DNA of 6,857 nt, taken from NCBI GenBank assembly GCA_031261385.1, contig JAISJS010000076.1:1-6857 (forward strand), in the 5' to 3' direction. The translations under genes and the position numbers were made by a program. Each line of letters begins with the position of its first letter. The first letter of the stretch is position 1. Source of the DNA: Treponema sp. GTDB taxonomy: Bacteria; Spirochaetota; Spirochaetia; Treponematales; Breznakiellaceae. Shown here one piece after another: positions 1-4,710 of the stretch. The notes below the pieces were generated by a model. It was given only the letters and a program-made list of their open reading frames with translations. It did no database searches and had not been told where the DNA came from.

Positions 1-129
1 CCCCGGATGAAACGGGTTTGGTTCCGGGCCAGGGGCCGGGCGGATATGCTTCTTAAAAGGATGTGCCACATAACCGTGGTGATTGATGAAACCGGAATAT
101 CCGGCAACTCTGTAAAGGCGGGGAAATAA
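1..129 (+). CDS. rplV: 50S ribosomal protein L22, C-terminal end only
   Basis: The frame beginning at base 1 is open for 42 codons and stops with TAA at 127-129. It encodes the basic C-terminal part of L22: an R/K-rich stretch with the pattern RARGRADMLLKR (residues 10-20 of the fragment), followed by a beta strand reading HITVVI. In L22 this corresponds to the end of the long hairpin and the last strand. L22 binds 23S rRNA and its hairpin lines the peptide exit tunnel. The tail after the strand (DETGISGNSVKAGK) is a short extension. The gene start is outside the window. The stop codon abuts the rpsC ATG with no gap, so the two are probably translationally coupled. The call rests on a short fragment plus its position just before rpsC, which is the standard gene order. 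Confidence 0.88.
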   Translation, partial: PRMKRVWFRARGRADMLLKRMCHITVVIDETGISGNSVKAGK

Positions 130-840
130 ATGGGACAAAAAGTAAATCCCGTAGGACTGCGGCTCGGCATAAATAAGACCTGGGCTTCACGGTGGTATGT
201 GGACCCCAAGGAATATGCAGATACCCTTCATGAGGATTTGAAACTGCGGAAATATATTCTTGAAATGCCCGAGACCAAGGGCGCCGATATTGCGGAGCTG
301 GAAATTATCCGGCATCCCCAGCGGATCACGATTACGATCCACACTGCACGCCCCGGCGTTATCATTGGGGTTAAAGGCGCCAATATTGAGAAGATTGGCG
401 CGGAACTGCAGAAGCACGTAACCAAGAAGATTCAGATAAAGATTAAAGAAGTGCGGAACGCCGACAGTAATGCGCAGATTGTCGCACAGAACATAGCCCG
501 TCAGCTTTTGGCCCGGTCATCTTTCAGGCGGACCATGAAACAGGCAATCAGCAATGCCATTAAAAAAGGCAACGCCCAGGGTGTAAAGGTCCGGCTCTCC
601 GGTCGCCTCGGCGGCGCCGAAATGTCCCGTACCGAGGAAGCAAAAGAGGGGCGTATTCCTCTGCATACCCTGCGGGCAGATATTGATTACGGCTTTGCTG
701 AGGCGCACACGACCTTTGGTTCTATCGGAGTAAAGGTTTGGGTGTATAACGGCATGAAGTACGGCAAAGAACAGAAGGAAGACGCCGGGGCTTTGGTCCG
801 TAAACGGCGGGACCGGGTCAGCCCGGGAGCGAGGAGTTAG
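130..840 (+). CDS. rpsC: 30S ribosomal protein S3
   Basis: This gene encodes a complete 236-residue S3, close to the usual size of about 210-235. The N-terminus MGQKVNPVGLRLGI is the family signature. A type II KH RNA-binding domain spans roughly residues 39-107, with its GxxG loop visible as GVKG at 80-83. The C-terminal domain carries the conserved run RLGGAEMSRTE (159-169) and HTLRADIDYG (179-188). Basic residues around 129-137 (RSSFRRTMK) match the region where S3 lines the mRNA entry channel and contributes to helicase activity; that role is known from the family. The product sits in the head of the 30S subunit. The ATG follows the rplV stop directly. The G-rich stretch at 114-123 may serve as a Shine-Dalgarno but lacks a clear AGGAGG core, so coupling to rplV is likely. 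The gene ends in TAG. Confidence 0.98.
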   Translation: MGQKVNPVGLRLGINKTWASRWYVDPKEYADTLHEDLKLRKYILEMPETKGADIAELEIIRHPQRITITIHTARPGVIIGVKGANIEKIGAELQKHVTKKIQIKIKEVRNADSNAQIVAQNIARQLLARSSFRRTMKQAISNAIKKGNAQGVKVRLSGRLGGAEMSRTEEAKEGRIPLHTLRADIDYGFAEAHTTFGSIGVKVWVYNGMKYGKEQKEDAGALVRKRRDRVSPGARS

Positions 841-841
841 T

Positions 842-858
842 GTGAATCTTCGATTCAC
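842..858 (+). repeat. Inverted repeat (hairpin 1) in the rpsC-rplP gap
   Basis: GTGAATC (842-848) and GATTCAC (852-858) form a perfect 7-bp inverted repeat around a TTC loop. The repeat begins two bases after the rpsC stop. It has no trailing T-run, so it is not an intrinsic terminator. Its 3' arm overlaps a 10-bp direct repeat that allows a competing pairing. A role in mRNA processing or translational control is inference. Confidence 0.6.
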
Positions 859-867
859 TTCGATTGA
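848..867 (+). repeat. Tandem 10-bp direct repeat
   Basis: CTTCGATTCA (848-857) is followed immediately by CTTCGATTGA (858-867), a tandem pair differing only at the ninth base. The second unit lets ATTCA (853-857) pair with TGAAT (865-869), which excludes hairpin 842-858. The repeat is short and could be a chance duplication. Confidence 0.45.
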
Positions 868-870
868 ATT

Positions 871-890
871 GCGCAGCCATGCGGCTGCGC
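871..890 (+). repeat. Inverted repeat (hairpin 2) just upstream of rplP
   Basis: GCGCAGCC (871-878) and GGCTGCGC (883-890) are perfect 8-bp complements around an ATGC loop, giving a very stable GC-rich RNA stem. The stem is followed directly by the purine-rich GGGGAAGAGG (891-900) that serves as the rplP ribosome binding site, rather than by a U-tract, so a terminator is unlikely. It could influence rplP translation or protect or process the transcript. That function is inferred from position only. Confidence 0.65.
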
Positions 891-906
891 GGGGAAGAGG
901 TTAATA

Positions 907-1332
907 ATGCTTAGTCCGAAACGTGTAAAGCACCGGAAAGTGCAGCGCGGCAATATGCCGGGAAATGCCACCAGGGGAAATTCAGTGGCATTCGGCGATT
1001 TTGCCCTTGTTGCAATGGATCGGATGTGGATTACCAATAGGCAAATAGAGGCCGCCCGTATTGCCCTTAACCGGCATATCAAGCGCGGTGGAAAGATCTG
1101 GATCAGGATTTATCCGGATAAGCCGTATTCAAAGAAGCCCGCTGAGACCCGTATGGGTAAAGGAAAGGGCGCTCCGGAATATTGGGTTGCCGTAGTAAAG
1201 CCGGGAACGGTGATGTTTGAACTCGGCGGCATCGAAAAAGCTATTGCCCAGGAAGCCATGACACTGGCCGGTTCCAAACTTCCGATTAAAACAAAGTTTG
1301 TGGCTCGTTCCGATATGGAACTGGGCGCATAA
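907..1332 (+). CDS. rplP: 50S ribosomal protein L16
   Basis: This gene encodes a complete 141-residue L16, near the usual 136-140. The start MLSPKRVKHRKVQRG is typical. The core block WITNRQIEAARIALNRHIKRGGKIWIR (about 41-67) is highly conserved, as is RMGKGKG at 82-88, whose basic loop reaches toward the peptidyl transferase centre and the tRNA elbow. The C-terminal KLPIKTKFV matches the family. L16 is a late-assembling 50S protein that binds 23S rRNA near the A site. The ATG at 907 is preceded by GGGGAAGAGG (891-900), which favours this start. The 66-nt gap after rpsC is the longest in the window and holds two inverted repeats, so expression may be tuned separately from rpsC. The Arg in RMGKGKG aligns with the residue hydroxylated in E. 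coli L16; nothing here shows whether it is modified. Confidence 0.97.
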   Translation: MLSPKRVKHRKVQRGNMPGNATRGNSVAFGDFALVAMDRMWITNRQIEAARIALNRHIKRGGKIWIRIYPDKPYSKKPAETRMGKGKGAPEYWVAVVKPGTVMFELGGIEKAIAQEAMTLAGSKLPIKTKFVARSDMELGA

Positions 1333-1343
1333 GGGCGGCGGGC

Positions 1344-1580
1344 ATGAAGAATTCATTCAAGAACCTGAGCTTTCCGGAGCTCAAGGCAAAACGGGAAGAG
1401 CTCAAAAGGAAATATATGGAATTCCGGTTCCAGATCGTTGTTGGGCATGTAGATAATCCCCTGCAAAAGCGGGTTTTACGCCGGCAAATTGCCCGGCTCA
1501 ACACACTGATCCATGCCCAGGAACTTGAAGGGCAGAAGAAGGCGGCCGCGCAGGGAGCAGCCGCTCAGGCCCAGGGGTAA
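1344..1580 (+). CDS. rpmC: 50S ribosomal protein L29
   Basis: This gene encodes a 78-residue L29, somewhat longer than the usual 60-70. Residues 1-60 form the family's two-helix antiparallel hairpin, with the markers LSFPELKAKREELKRKYMEFRFQ (about 8-30) and LRRQIARLNTL (45-55). Residues 62-78 are an Ala/Gln-rich, low-complexity tail (KKAAAQGAAAQAQG) beyond the normal fold, likely flexible. L29 binds 23S rRNA at the tunnel exit on the outside of the 50S subunit, beside L23, where trigger factor and the signal recognition particle dock; that is family knowledge. The gene lies 11 nt after rplP. The only candidate ribosome binding site is the GC-rich GGGCGGCGGG at 1333-1342, unlike the AGGAG sites downstream, so coupling to rplP translation is probable. 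Confidence 0.95.
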   Translation: MKNSFKNLSFPELKAKREELKRKYMEFRFQIVVGHVDNPLQKRVLRRQIARLNTLIHAQELEGQKKAAAQGAAAQAQG

Positions 1581-1592
1581 AGGAGAAGAGCC

Positions 1593-1874
1593 GTGGCAGA
1601 CGCAGCAGTAGAGACCGTTAAGGTGAAGAGCGGGAAAAAAGAGTTTGTGGGGATTGTAAAGAGCGACAAGATGAGTAAAACCATCGTGGTCGCCGTAGAA
1701 ACCACTACCCTTCATCCCCTGTATAAGAAATATGTACGGCGGGTCAAGAAAGTAAAGGCCCATGATGAAAATAATGACGCGAAGATAGGGGACCGGGTCC
1801 GGGTTGTGGAATGCCGTCCCATCAGCAAGGAAAAATGCTGGAAACTCGCGGAGATTCTTGAACGCGCCAAATAA
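1593..1874 (+). CDS. rpsQ: 30S ribosomal protein S17 (GTG start)
   Basis: This gene encodes a 93-residue S17, near the usual 80-90. It has an OB-fold core. The conserved block FVGIVKSDKMSKTIVV (18-33) is followed by HPLYKKYVRRVKK (41-53). The signature GDRVRVVECRPISKEKCWKL lies at about 67-86. S17 is a primary 16S rRNA binder that organises the 5' domain of the 30S subunit. The start is GTG at 1593, the only non-ATG start among the complete genes here. It is supported by a good Shine-Dalgarno AAAGGAG (1579-1585) seven bases upstream, and there is no ATG near the expected N-terminus. The Shine-Dalgarno overlaps the rpmC stop codon, so translation is likely coupled. The first 14 residues are a variable acidic lead-in. 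Confidence 0.96.
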   Translation: MADAAVETVKVKSGKKEFVGIVKSDKMSKTIVVAVETTTLHPLYKKYVRRVKKVKAHDENNDAKIGDRVRVVECRPISKEKCWKLAEILERAK

Positions 1875-1889
1875 GGAGAGCGAGGGAAA

Positions 1890-2258
1890 ATGATTCAAGT
1901 GGAAAGTTTCCTGAATGTGGCGGACAATTCAGGAGCAAAAATAGTCCAGTGTATAAAAGTGCTGGGCGGTACCAGGCGGAAATACGCGAGTATTGGCGAT
2001 ATTATCGTCGTTGCGGTGAAGGACGCCCTTCCTACATCGACGATTAAAAAAGGCTCGGTAGAAAAAGCGGTGGTAGTGCGGACCCATAAGGAATACCGCC
2101 GTCCCGATGGAACCTATATCCGTTTTGATGACAATGCCTGTGTCATTATTGATGCGGCGTTGAACCCCAAGGGAAAGCGCATTTTCGGGCCGGTGGCCCG
2201 TGAATTGCGGGAGAAAGATTACATGAAGATCGTGTCTCTCGCTCCGGAGGTATTGTAA
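1890..2258 (+). CDS. rplN: 50S ribosomal protein L14
   Basis: This gene encodes a 122-residue L14, exactly the usual bacterial length. Signatures include the N-terminal NVADNSGAK (9-17), which is part of the family's RNA-binding beta barrel, the block KAVVVRTHKE, and the ending REKDYMKIVSLAPEVL. L14 binds 23S rRNA at the subunit interface, forming intersubunit contacts with 16S rRNA, and is a docking surface for the silencing factor RsfS; both points are family knowledge. The ATG at 1890 is preceded by AAGGAG (1873-1878), which overlaps the rpsQ stop, and by GAGGG (1882-1886). The gap to rpsQ is 15 nt and only 3 nt separate its stop from rplX. In the E. coli arrangement this gene opens the spc operon. 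No promoter can be seen in the short gap here, so the S10 and spc groups are probably one transcript. Confidence 0.98.
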   Translation: MIQVESFLNVADNSGAKIVQCIKVLGGTRRKYASIGDIIVVAVKDALPTSTIKKGSVEKAVVVRTHKEYRRPDGTYIRFDDNACVIIDAALNPKGKRIFGPVARELREKDYMKIVSLAPEVL

Positions 2259-2261
2259 ACC

Positions 2262-2585
2262 ATGGCAGTAGCAGTACATAAGTTTAAACTGAAAAAAGAA
2301 GATACTGTTCAGATCATTGCGGGCAAGGATAAGGGCAAGCGGGGGCGTATACTCAAGATTCTCCGTGACAAGGACCGAATCGTTGTGGAAGGCGCCAACA
2401 TTGTTAAAAAGGCACAGAAGCGCAAGAACCAGCAGGATCGGGGCGGAATCGTTGAACTGGAAGCGGCGATACACAGTTCCAATGTGCAAATCGTTTGTAA
2501 AAAATGCGGACCTACCCGGATAGGGTATAAGATCGACGGGGAGAATAAAACCCGGGTTTGCAGAAAATGCGGAGAGGCCCTGTAA
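2262..2585 (+). CDS. rplX: 50S ribosomal protein L24, four-cysteine (zinc-type) form
   Basis: This gene encodes a 107-residue L24, the normal size. The KOW motif region lies at about 13-40, with the typical IIAGKDKGKRGRILKI at 18-33. The next conserved block is VEGANIVKKAQK (42-53), and the C-terminal part ends in CRKCGEAL. L24 is one of the first proteins to bind 23S rRNA and initiates 50S assembly. Four cysteines sit as two CxxC pairs (79/82 and 100/103) in the C-terminal region. This pattern occurs in a subset of bacterial L24 proteins and implies a zinc ribbon; other members have lost it. Metal binding is inference from spacing. The ATG at 2262 uses GGAGG (2246-2250), which lies within the end of rplN. 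The stop TAA (2583-2585) overlaps the next ATG by one base (TAATG), giving tight coupling to the L5 frame. Confidence 0.97.
   Translation: MAVAVHKFKLKKEDTVQIIAGKDKGKRGRILKILRDKDRIVVEGANIVKKAQKRKNQQDRGGIVELEAAIHSSNVQIVCKKCGPTRIGYKIDGENKTRVCRKCGEAL
2571..2577 (+). promoter_or_regulatory. Strong Shine-Dalgarno for the upstream L5 start
   Basis: GGAGAGG lies 7 nt before the ATG at 2585, inside the last codons of rplX. It is a much better site than anything close to the downstream ATG at 2672. This marks 2585 as the natural start of L5 and makes the premature stop at 2654 meaningful. Confidence 0.65.
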
Positions 2586-2656
2586 TGAACAAGAACGAAC
2601 CAAGGCTTAAGAATATATACAAGGAGCAGATTGCCCCAGAGCTATTCAAGGAATAA
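2585..2656 (+). CDS. N-terminal segment of L5 cut off by in-frame TAA (or 23-codon leader ORF)
   Basis: ATG at 2585 opens a 23-codon frame that ends in TAA at 2654-2656. The peptide MNKNEPRLKNIYKEQIAPEL followed by FKE matches the expected start of L5: an N-terminal helix of the type LKxxYKEQIxPxLxKE, which in intact homologs such as E. coli L5 runs straight into the MQxPRxEKI block. The frame is the same as the main L5 ORF, and the two are separated only by the stop and the five codons GGG TAT ACT TCT ACC. The stop occupies a position that is usually Phe or Leu, so a TTA-to-TAA change is one simple route. The start overlaps the rplX stop and has a strong Shine-Dalgarno. Possible readings are sequencing error, a genuine nonsense mutation, or a short leader whose termination feeds re-initiation at 2672. 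Confidence 0.6.
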   Translation: MNKNEPRLKNIYKEQIAPELFKE

Positions 2657-2671
2657 GGGTATACTTCTACC

Positions 2672-3136
2672 ATGCAGACCCCGCGGCTTGAAAAAATCGT
2701 GGTGAGCATGGGGGTCGGTGAGGCGCTTACCAATAAAAAGATTTTGGATGCGGCAATCGACGATCTTACCCTTATCACCGGGCAGCATGCGGTCAAGACA
2801 AAGGCCCGCAAAAGTATCGCGAACTTTAAAATTCGTGAAGGTCAGGAAATCGGCGCCAAGGTGACCCTGCGGGGCGCCATGATGTACGAATTCCTTGACC
2901 GGCTTGTGAATGTGGCTCTTCCCCGCGTAAAGGACTTTCGGGGAATCAGCGGGAACGCTTTTGACGGTCATGGAAATTATGCGTTGGGTATTACCGAGCA
3001 GATCATTTTCCCTGAGATAGATTTTGATAAAATTGAGCGCGTAGCAGGACTTAACGTCGTCATCGTAACGACGGCGCGGACCGATGCGGAGGCAAAGGCC
3101 TTCCTCGCCAAGTTCGGCATGCCGTTCAGGAAATAA
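2672..3136 (+). CDS. rplE: 50S ribosomal protein L5 (main ORF, lacks normal N-terminus)
   Basis: This ORF encodes 154 residues of L5; adding the upstream segment gives about 183, matching the usual 179-185. It covers the core from MQTPRLEKIVVSMGVGEAL through KTKARKSIANFKIREG, VTLRGAMMYEFLDRL, VKDFRGISGNAFDGHGNY and EQIIFPEIDFDKI to the closing FGMPFRK, with no further interruption. L5 binds 5S rRNA with L18, helps seat the central protuberance of the 50S subunit and contacts P-site tRNA. ATG 2672 is the first possible start after the in-frame TAA at 2654. Its ribosome binding site is poor: AAGGG (2655-2659) overlaps the stop but lies 12 nt away. Re-initiation by ribosomes finishing the 23-codon frame would be the easiest route. 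A product starting here would lack the first helix. L5 is normally essential, so either the truncated form works or the stop is an error. Confidence 0.85.
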   Translation: MQTPRLEKIVVSMGVGEALTNKKILDAAIDDLTLITGQHAVKTKARKSIANFKIREGQEIGAKVTLRGAMMYEFLDRLVNVALPRVKDFRGISGNAFDGHGNYALGITEQIIFPEIDFDKIERVAGLNVVIVTTARTDAEAKAFLAKFGMPFRK

Positions 3137-3154
3137 GGAGGCTTTGGGTTATTC

Positions 3155-3340
3155 ATGGCAAGAAAAGCGATGATCATTAAGGCGTTGCGGACGCCTAAAT
3201 ATAAAACGAGAAAGGTGAACCGCTGCCGGATCTGCGGACGGGCCAGAGGCTATCTGCGGAAATATGAGATGTGCCGTCTTTGCTTCCGCAAACTTGCGAG
3301 CGAAGGGCTTATTCCCGGCGTCACCAAATCGAGCTGGTAG
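3155..3340 (+). CDS. rpsN: 30S ribosomal protein S14, short zinc-binding type (type Z)
   Basis: This gene encodes a 61-residue S14, the length of the zinc-binding short form; the cysteine-free form is about 90-100 residues. MARKAMIIKALRTPKYKTR is the usual start. Two CxxC pairs, C24/C27 (CRIC) and C40/C43 (CRLC), provide a four-cysteine zinc site. The end LIPGVTKSSW is characteristic. S14 binds the 3' major domain of 16S rRNA in the head of the 30S subunit next to S3 and S10. A consensus AAGGAGG (3135-3141) overlaps the rplE stop; its 13-nt spacing to ATG 3155 is somewhat long. The gene sits 18 nt after rplE and 9 nt before rpsH, its normal place in spc operons. Together with the four-cysteine L24 it indicates a zinc-using ribosome. 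Confidence 0.98.
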   Translation: MARKAMIIKALRTPKYKTRKVNRCRICGRARGYLRKYEMCRLCFRKLASEGLIPGVTKSSW

Positions 3341-3349
3341 GAGAAAAGG

Positions 3350-3748
3350 ATGAGCATATCTGATCCCGTCGCTGACATGCTGACTAAGATCCGGAATGCC
3401 GGAATGGCAAAGCATGAAAAGGTTGATATCCCTACCTCCAAGCTGAAGCTTGAGATAGTCAAGATTCTGAAGACCGAAGGGTATATCAAAAATTTCAAGA
3501 AGGCAAATCAGGACGGCGCAAACGTTATCCGGGTTTTCCTTAAGTATGATGAAGCAACCGCTCCGATTATTCACGGCATAGAGAAGGTGTCCAAACCAGG
3601 CCGCCGGGTCTATATGGGCTATAAGAATATGCCGAGGGTTTATAACGGCTATGGCACCCTGATCGTTTCAACGTCACAGGGTGTTACTACCGGAAAAAAG
3701 GCCGCCGAGAAAAAAGTCGGCGGAGAAGTAATCTGTACCGTTTGGTAG
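3350..3748 (+). CDS. rpsH: 30S ribosomal protein S8
   Basis: This gene encodes a 132-residue S8, the usual length. The N-terminal SISDPVADMLTKIRNA (2-17) and the C-terminal block with STSQGVTTGKKAAEKKVGGE, ending in ICTVW, are family signatures. S8 is a primary 16S rRNA binder that organises the platform and central domain. In E. coli, S8 also represses the spc operon by binding its mRNA near the start of the L5 gene. Whether that circuit exists here is unknown, but it is relevant because the start of rplE is exactly what is altered in this window. AGGAG (3339-3343), overlapping the rpsN TAG stop, lies 6 nt upstream of the ATG, a good site. The gap to rpsN is 9 nt. Confidence 0.98.
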   Translation: MSISDPVADMLTKIRNAGMAKHEKVDIPTSKLKLEIVKILKTEGYIKNFKKANQDGANVIRVFLKYDEATAPIIHGIEKVSKPGRRVYMGYKNMPRVYNGYGTLIVSTSQGVTTGKKAAEKKVGGEVICTVW

Positions 3749-3763
3749 GATAAGAGGAAGTAT

Positions 3764-4303
3764 ATGTCGCGCATCGGAAAAATACCGGTCAAGGTTCCCA
3801 AGGGGGTTAAGGTCAGCTTCCAGAGTGAAGTGATGACTGTCGAAGGCCCCAAGGGCAAGCTGACCCAAAAGTACCACCCCGTCGTCACCTTTGAAGATAA
3901 AGGTGAAGAGATAATTGTGGGCAGGGCGAACGAAGAAAAACAGACGGTGGCCTATCACGGGCTGTACCGGAATCTCCTTAACAACATGGTGATAGGGGTT
4001 TCTGCCGGTTTCAGCAGGGCGTTGATTATTACCGGCGTCGGTTACCGGGCAGAAGTGCAGGGAAAGCTCCTTTCCATGAGCTTGGGGTATTCCAATGACA
4101 TCTTTGTAGGAATTCCTGATGATCTGTCGGTGATTGTGGAGCCCAACGGCAAGGTGACGGTAAACGGCATCGACAAACAGCGGGTCGGCGAATTTGCCTC
4201 CCAGATACGGAAGCTCCGGCTTCCTGAGCCCTACAAAGGCAAGGGTATCCGGTATGATAATGAGCAGATCAGAAGAAAAGTCGGTAAATCCGGCGTCAAG
4301 TGA
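3764..4303 (+). CDS. rplF: 50S ribosomal protein L6
   Basis: This gene encodes a 179-residue L6, the standard size. The start MSRIGKIPVKVPKGVKV and the first-domain block VEGPKGKLTQKYHP are typical. The second of the two repeated alpha/beta domains contains ITGVGYRAEVQGKLLSMSLGYS, followed by the signature PEPYKGKGIRYDNEQIRRKVGKS near the C-terminus. L6 binds 23S rRNA helix 97 and the sarcin-ricin loop region at the factor-binding site of the 50S subunit; this is family knowledge. The ATG at 3764 is preceded by AAGAGGAAG (3752-3760). The gap to rpsH is 15 nt. After its TGA stop comes a 36-nt spacer with small inverted repeats before rplR, larger than neighbouring gaps. Confidence 0.98.
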   Translation: MSRIGKIPVKVPKGVKVSFQSEVMTVEGPKGKLTQKYHPVVTFEDKGEEIIVGRANEEKQTVAYHGLYRNLLNNMVIGVSAGFSRALIITGVGYRAEVQGKLLSMSLGYSNDIFVGIPDDLSVIVEPNGKVTVNGIDKQRVGEFASQIRKLRLPEPYKGKGIRYDNEQIRRKVGKSGVK

Positions 4304-4330
4304 GAACCCTAACGAGGGGTCTCTAAAGAG
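4302..4330 (+). repeat. Small overlapping inverted repeats between rplF and rplR
   Basis: GAGA (4302-4305) and CCC (4307-4309) can pair with TCTC (4320-4323) and GGG (4317-4319), leaving one bulged A. Alternatively CTCT (4321-4324) can pair with AGAG (4327-4330), which lies in the rplR Shine-Dalgarno AAGAGGA (4326-4332), although only two bases separate the arms. The pairings share bases and exclude one another. Stems are short, so a regulatory role is only a possibility. Confidence 0.3.
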
Positions 4331-4339
4331 GATTGTATA

Positions 4340-4702
4340 ATGCTGCGAAAAATGCTTGAAAAAGACAGAAAACGGCTTAAGAGGAAAGTGCATATTCGTA
4401 AGACACTTTCCGGTACTGCCGAGCGGCCGCGGATGACCGTTACCCGGAGTAACCGTCGGCTGTCGATCCAGATTATTGATGATACCAAGGGGTATACCCT
4501 TGTGTCTGCTTCGAATCTGGAGAAGGATCTCCGGAATATAAAGGCTACCGTGGAAGGCGCGGCGCAGCTCGGTGAGGTGATGGGGAAACGGCTCCTGGAA
4601 AAGAACATCAAAGAGGTGGTCTTTGACAGGAACGGATATCTGTATCATGGTTTAATCAAGGCGTTAGCCGAAGGAACCCGGAAAGCCGGGATCCGGTTCT
4701 AG
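4340..4702 (+). CDS. rplR: 50S ribosomal protein L18
   Basis: This gene encodes a 120-residue L18, the usual length of about 115-120. A basic N-terminal arm (residues 1-25, including KDRKRLKRKVHIRKTL) precedes the alpha/beta core. Family blocks include RPRMTVTRSNRRLSIQIIDD, GAAQLGEVMGKRLLEKNI and the terminal stretch VVFDRNGYLYHGLIKALAEG followed by TRKAGIRF. L18 binds 5S rRNA together with L5 and brings it to the central protuberance of the 50S subunit. ATG at 4340 has AAGAGGA (4326-4332) 7 nt upstream. The N-terminus is a little unusual in starting MLRKMLEKDRKR, but the spacing to the Shine-Dalgarno supports it. The gap to rplF is 36 nt and the gap to rpsE is 8 nt. Confidence 0.97.
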   Translation: MLRKMLEKDRKRLKRKVHIRKTLSGTAERPRMTVTRSNRRLSIQIIDDTKGYTLVSASNLEKDLRNIKATVEGAAQLGEVMGKRLLEKNIKEVVFDRNGYLYHGLIKALAEGTRKAGIRF

Positions 4703-4710
4703 GGGGCGGA

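Noticed and set aside
841..906. Internal promoter in the rpsC-rplP gap
   Set aside because: TTGAAT at 864-869 resembles a -35 box, but no -10-like sequence lies at proper spacing.
1929..2603. 224-codon minus-strand open frame opposite rplN and rplX
   Set aside because: It lies fully antisense to conserved genes, with no recognisable protein features.
2654..2656. Stop codon reassignment or selenocysteine-like recoding to explain the TAA in rplE
   Set aside because: TAA serves as the normal terminator of most genes in the window, and selenocysteine uses TGA with a downstream hairpin, which is not seen here.
2585..2672. Programmed frameshift in rplE
   Set aside because: The two segments are in the same frame, so no shift would be needed or useful.
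3674..4648. 324-codon open frame on the minus strand opposite rpsH, rplF and rplR
   Set aside because: It runs antisense to three clear ribosomal genes, shows no family signature, and is explained by codon bias of the plus-strand genes.
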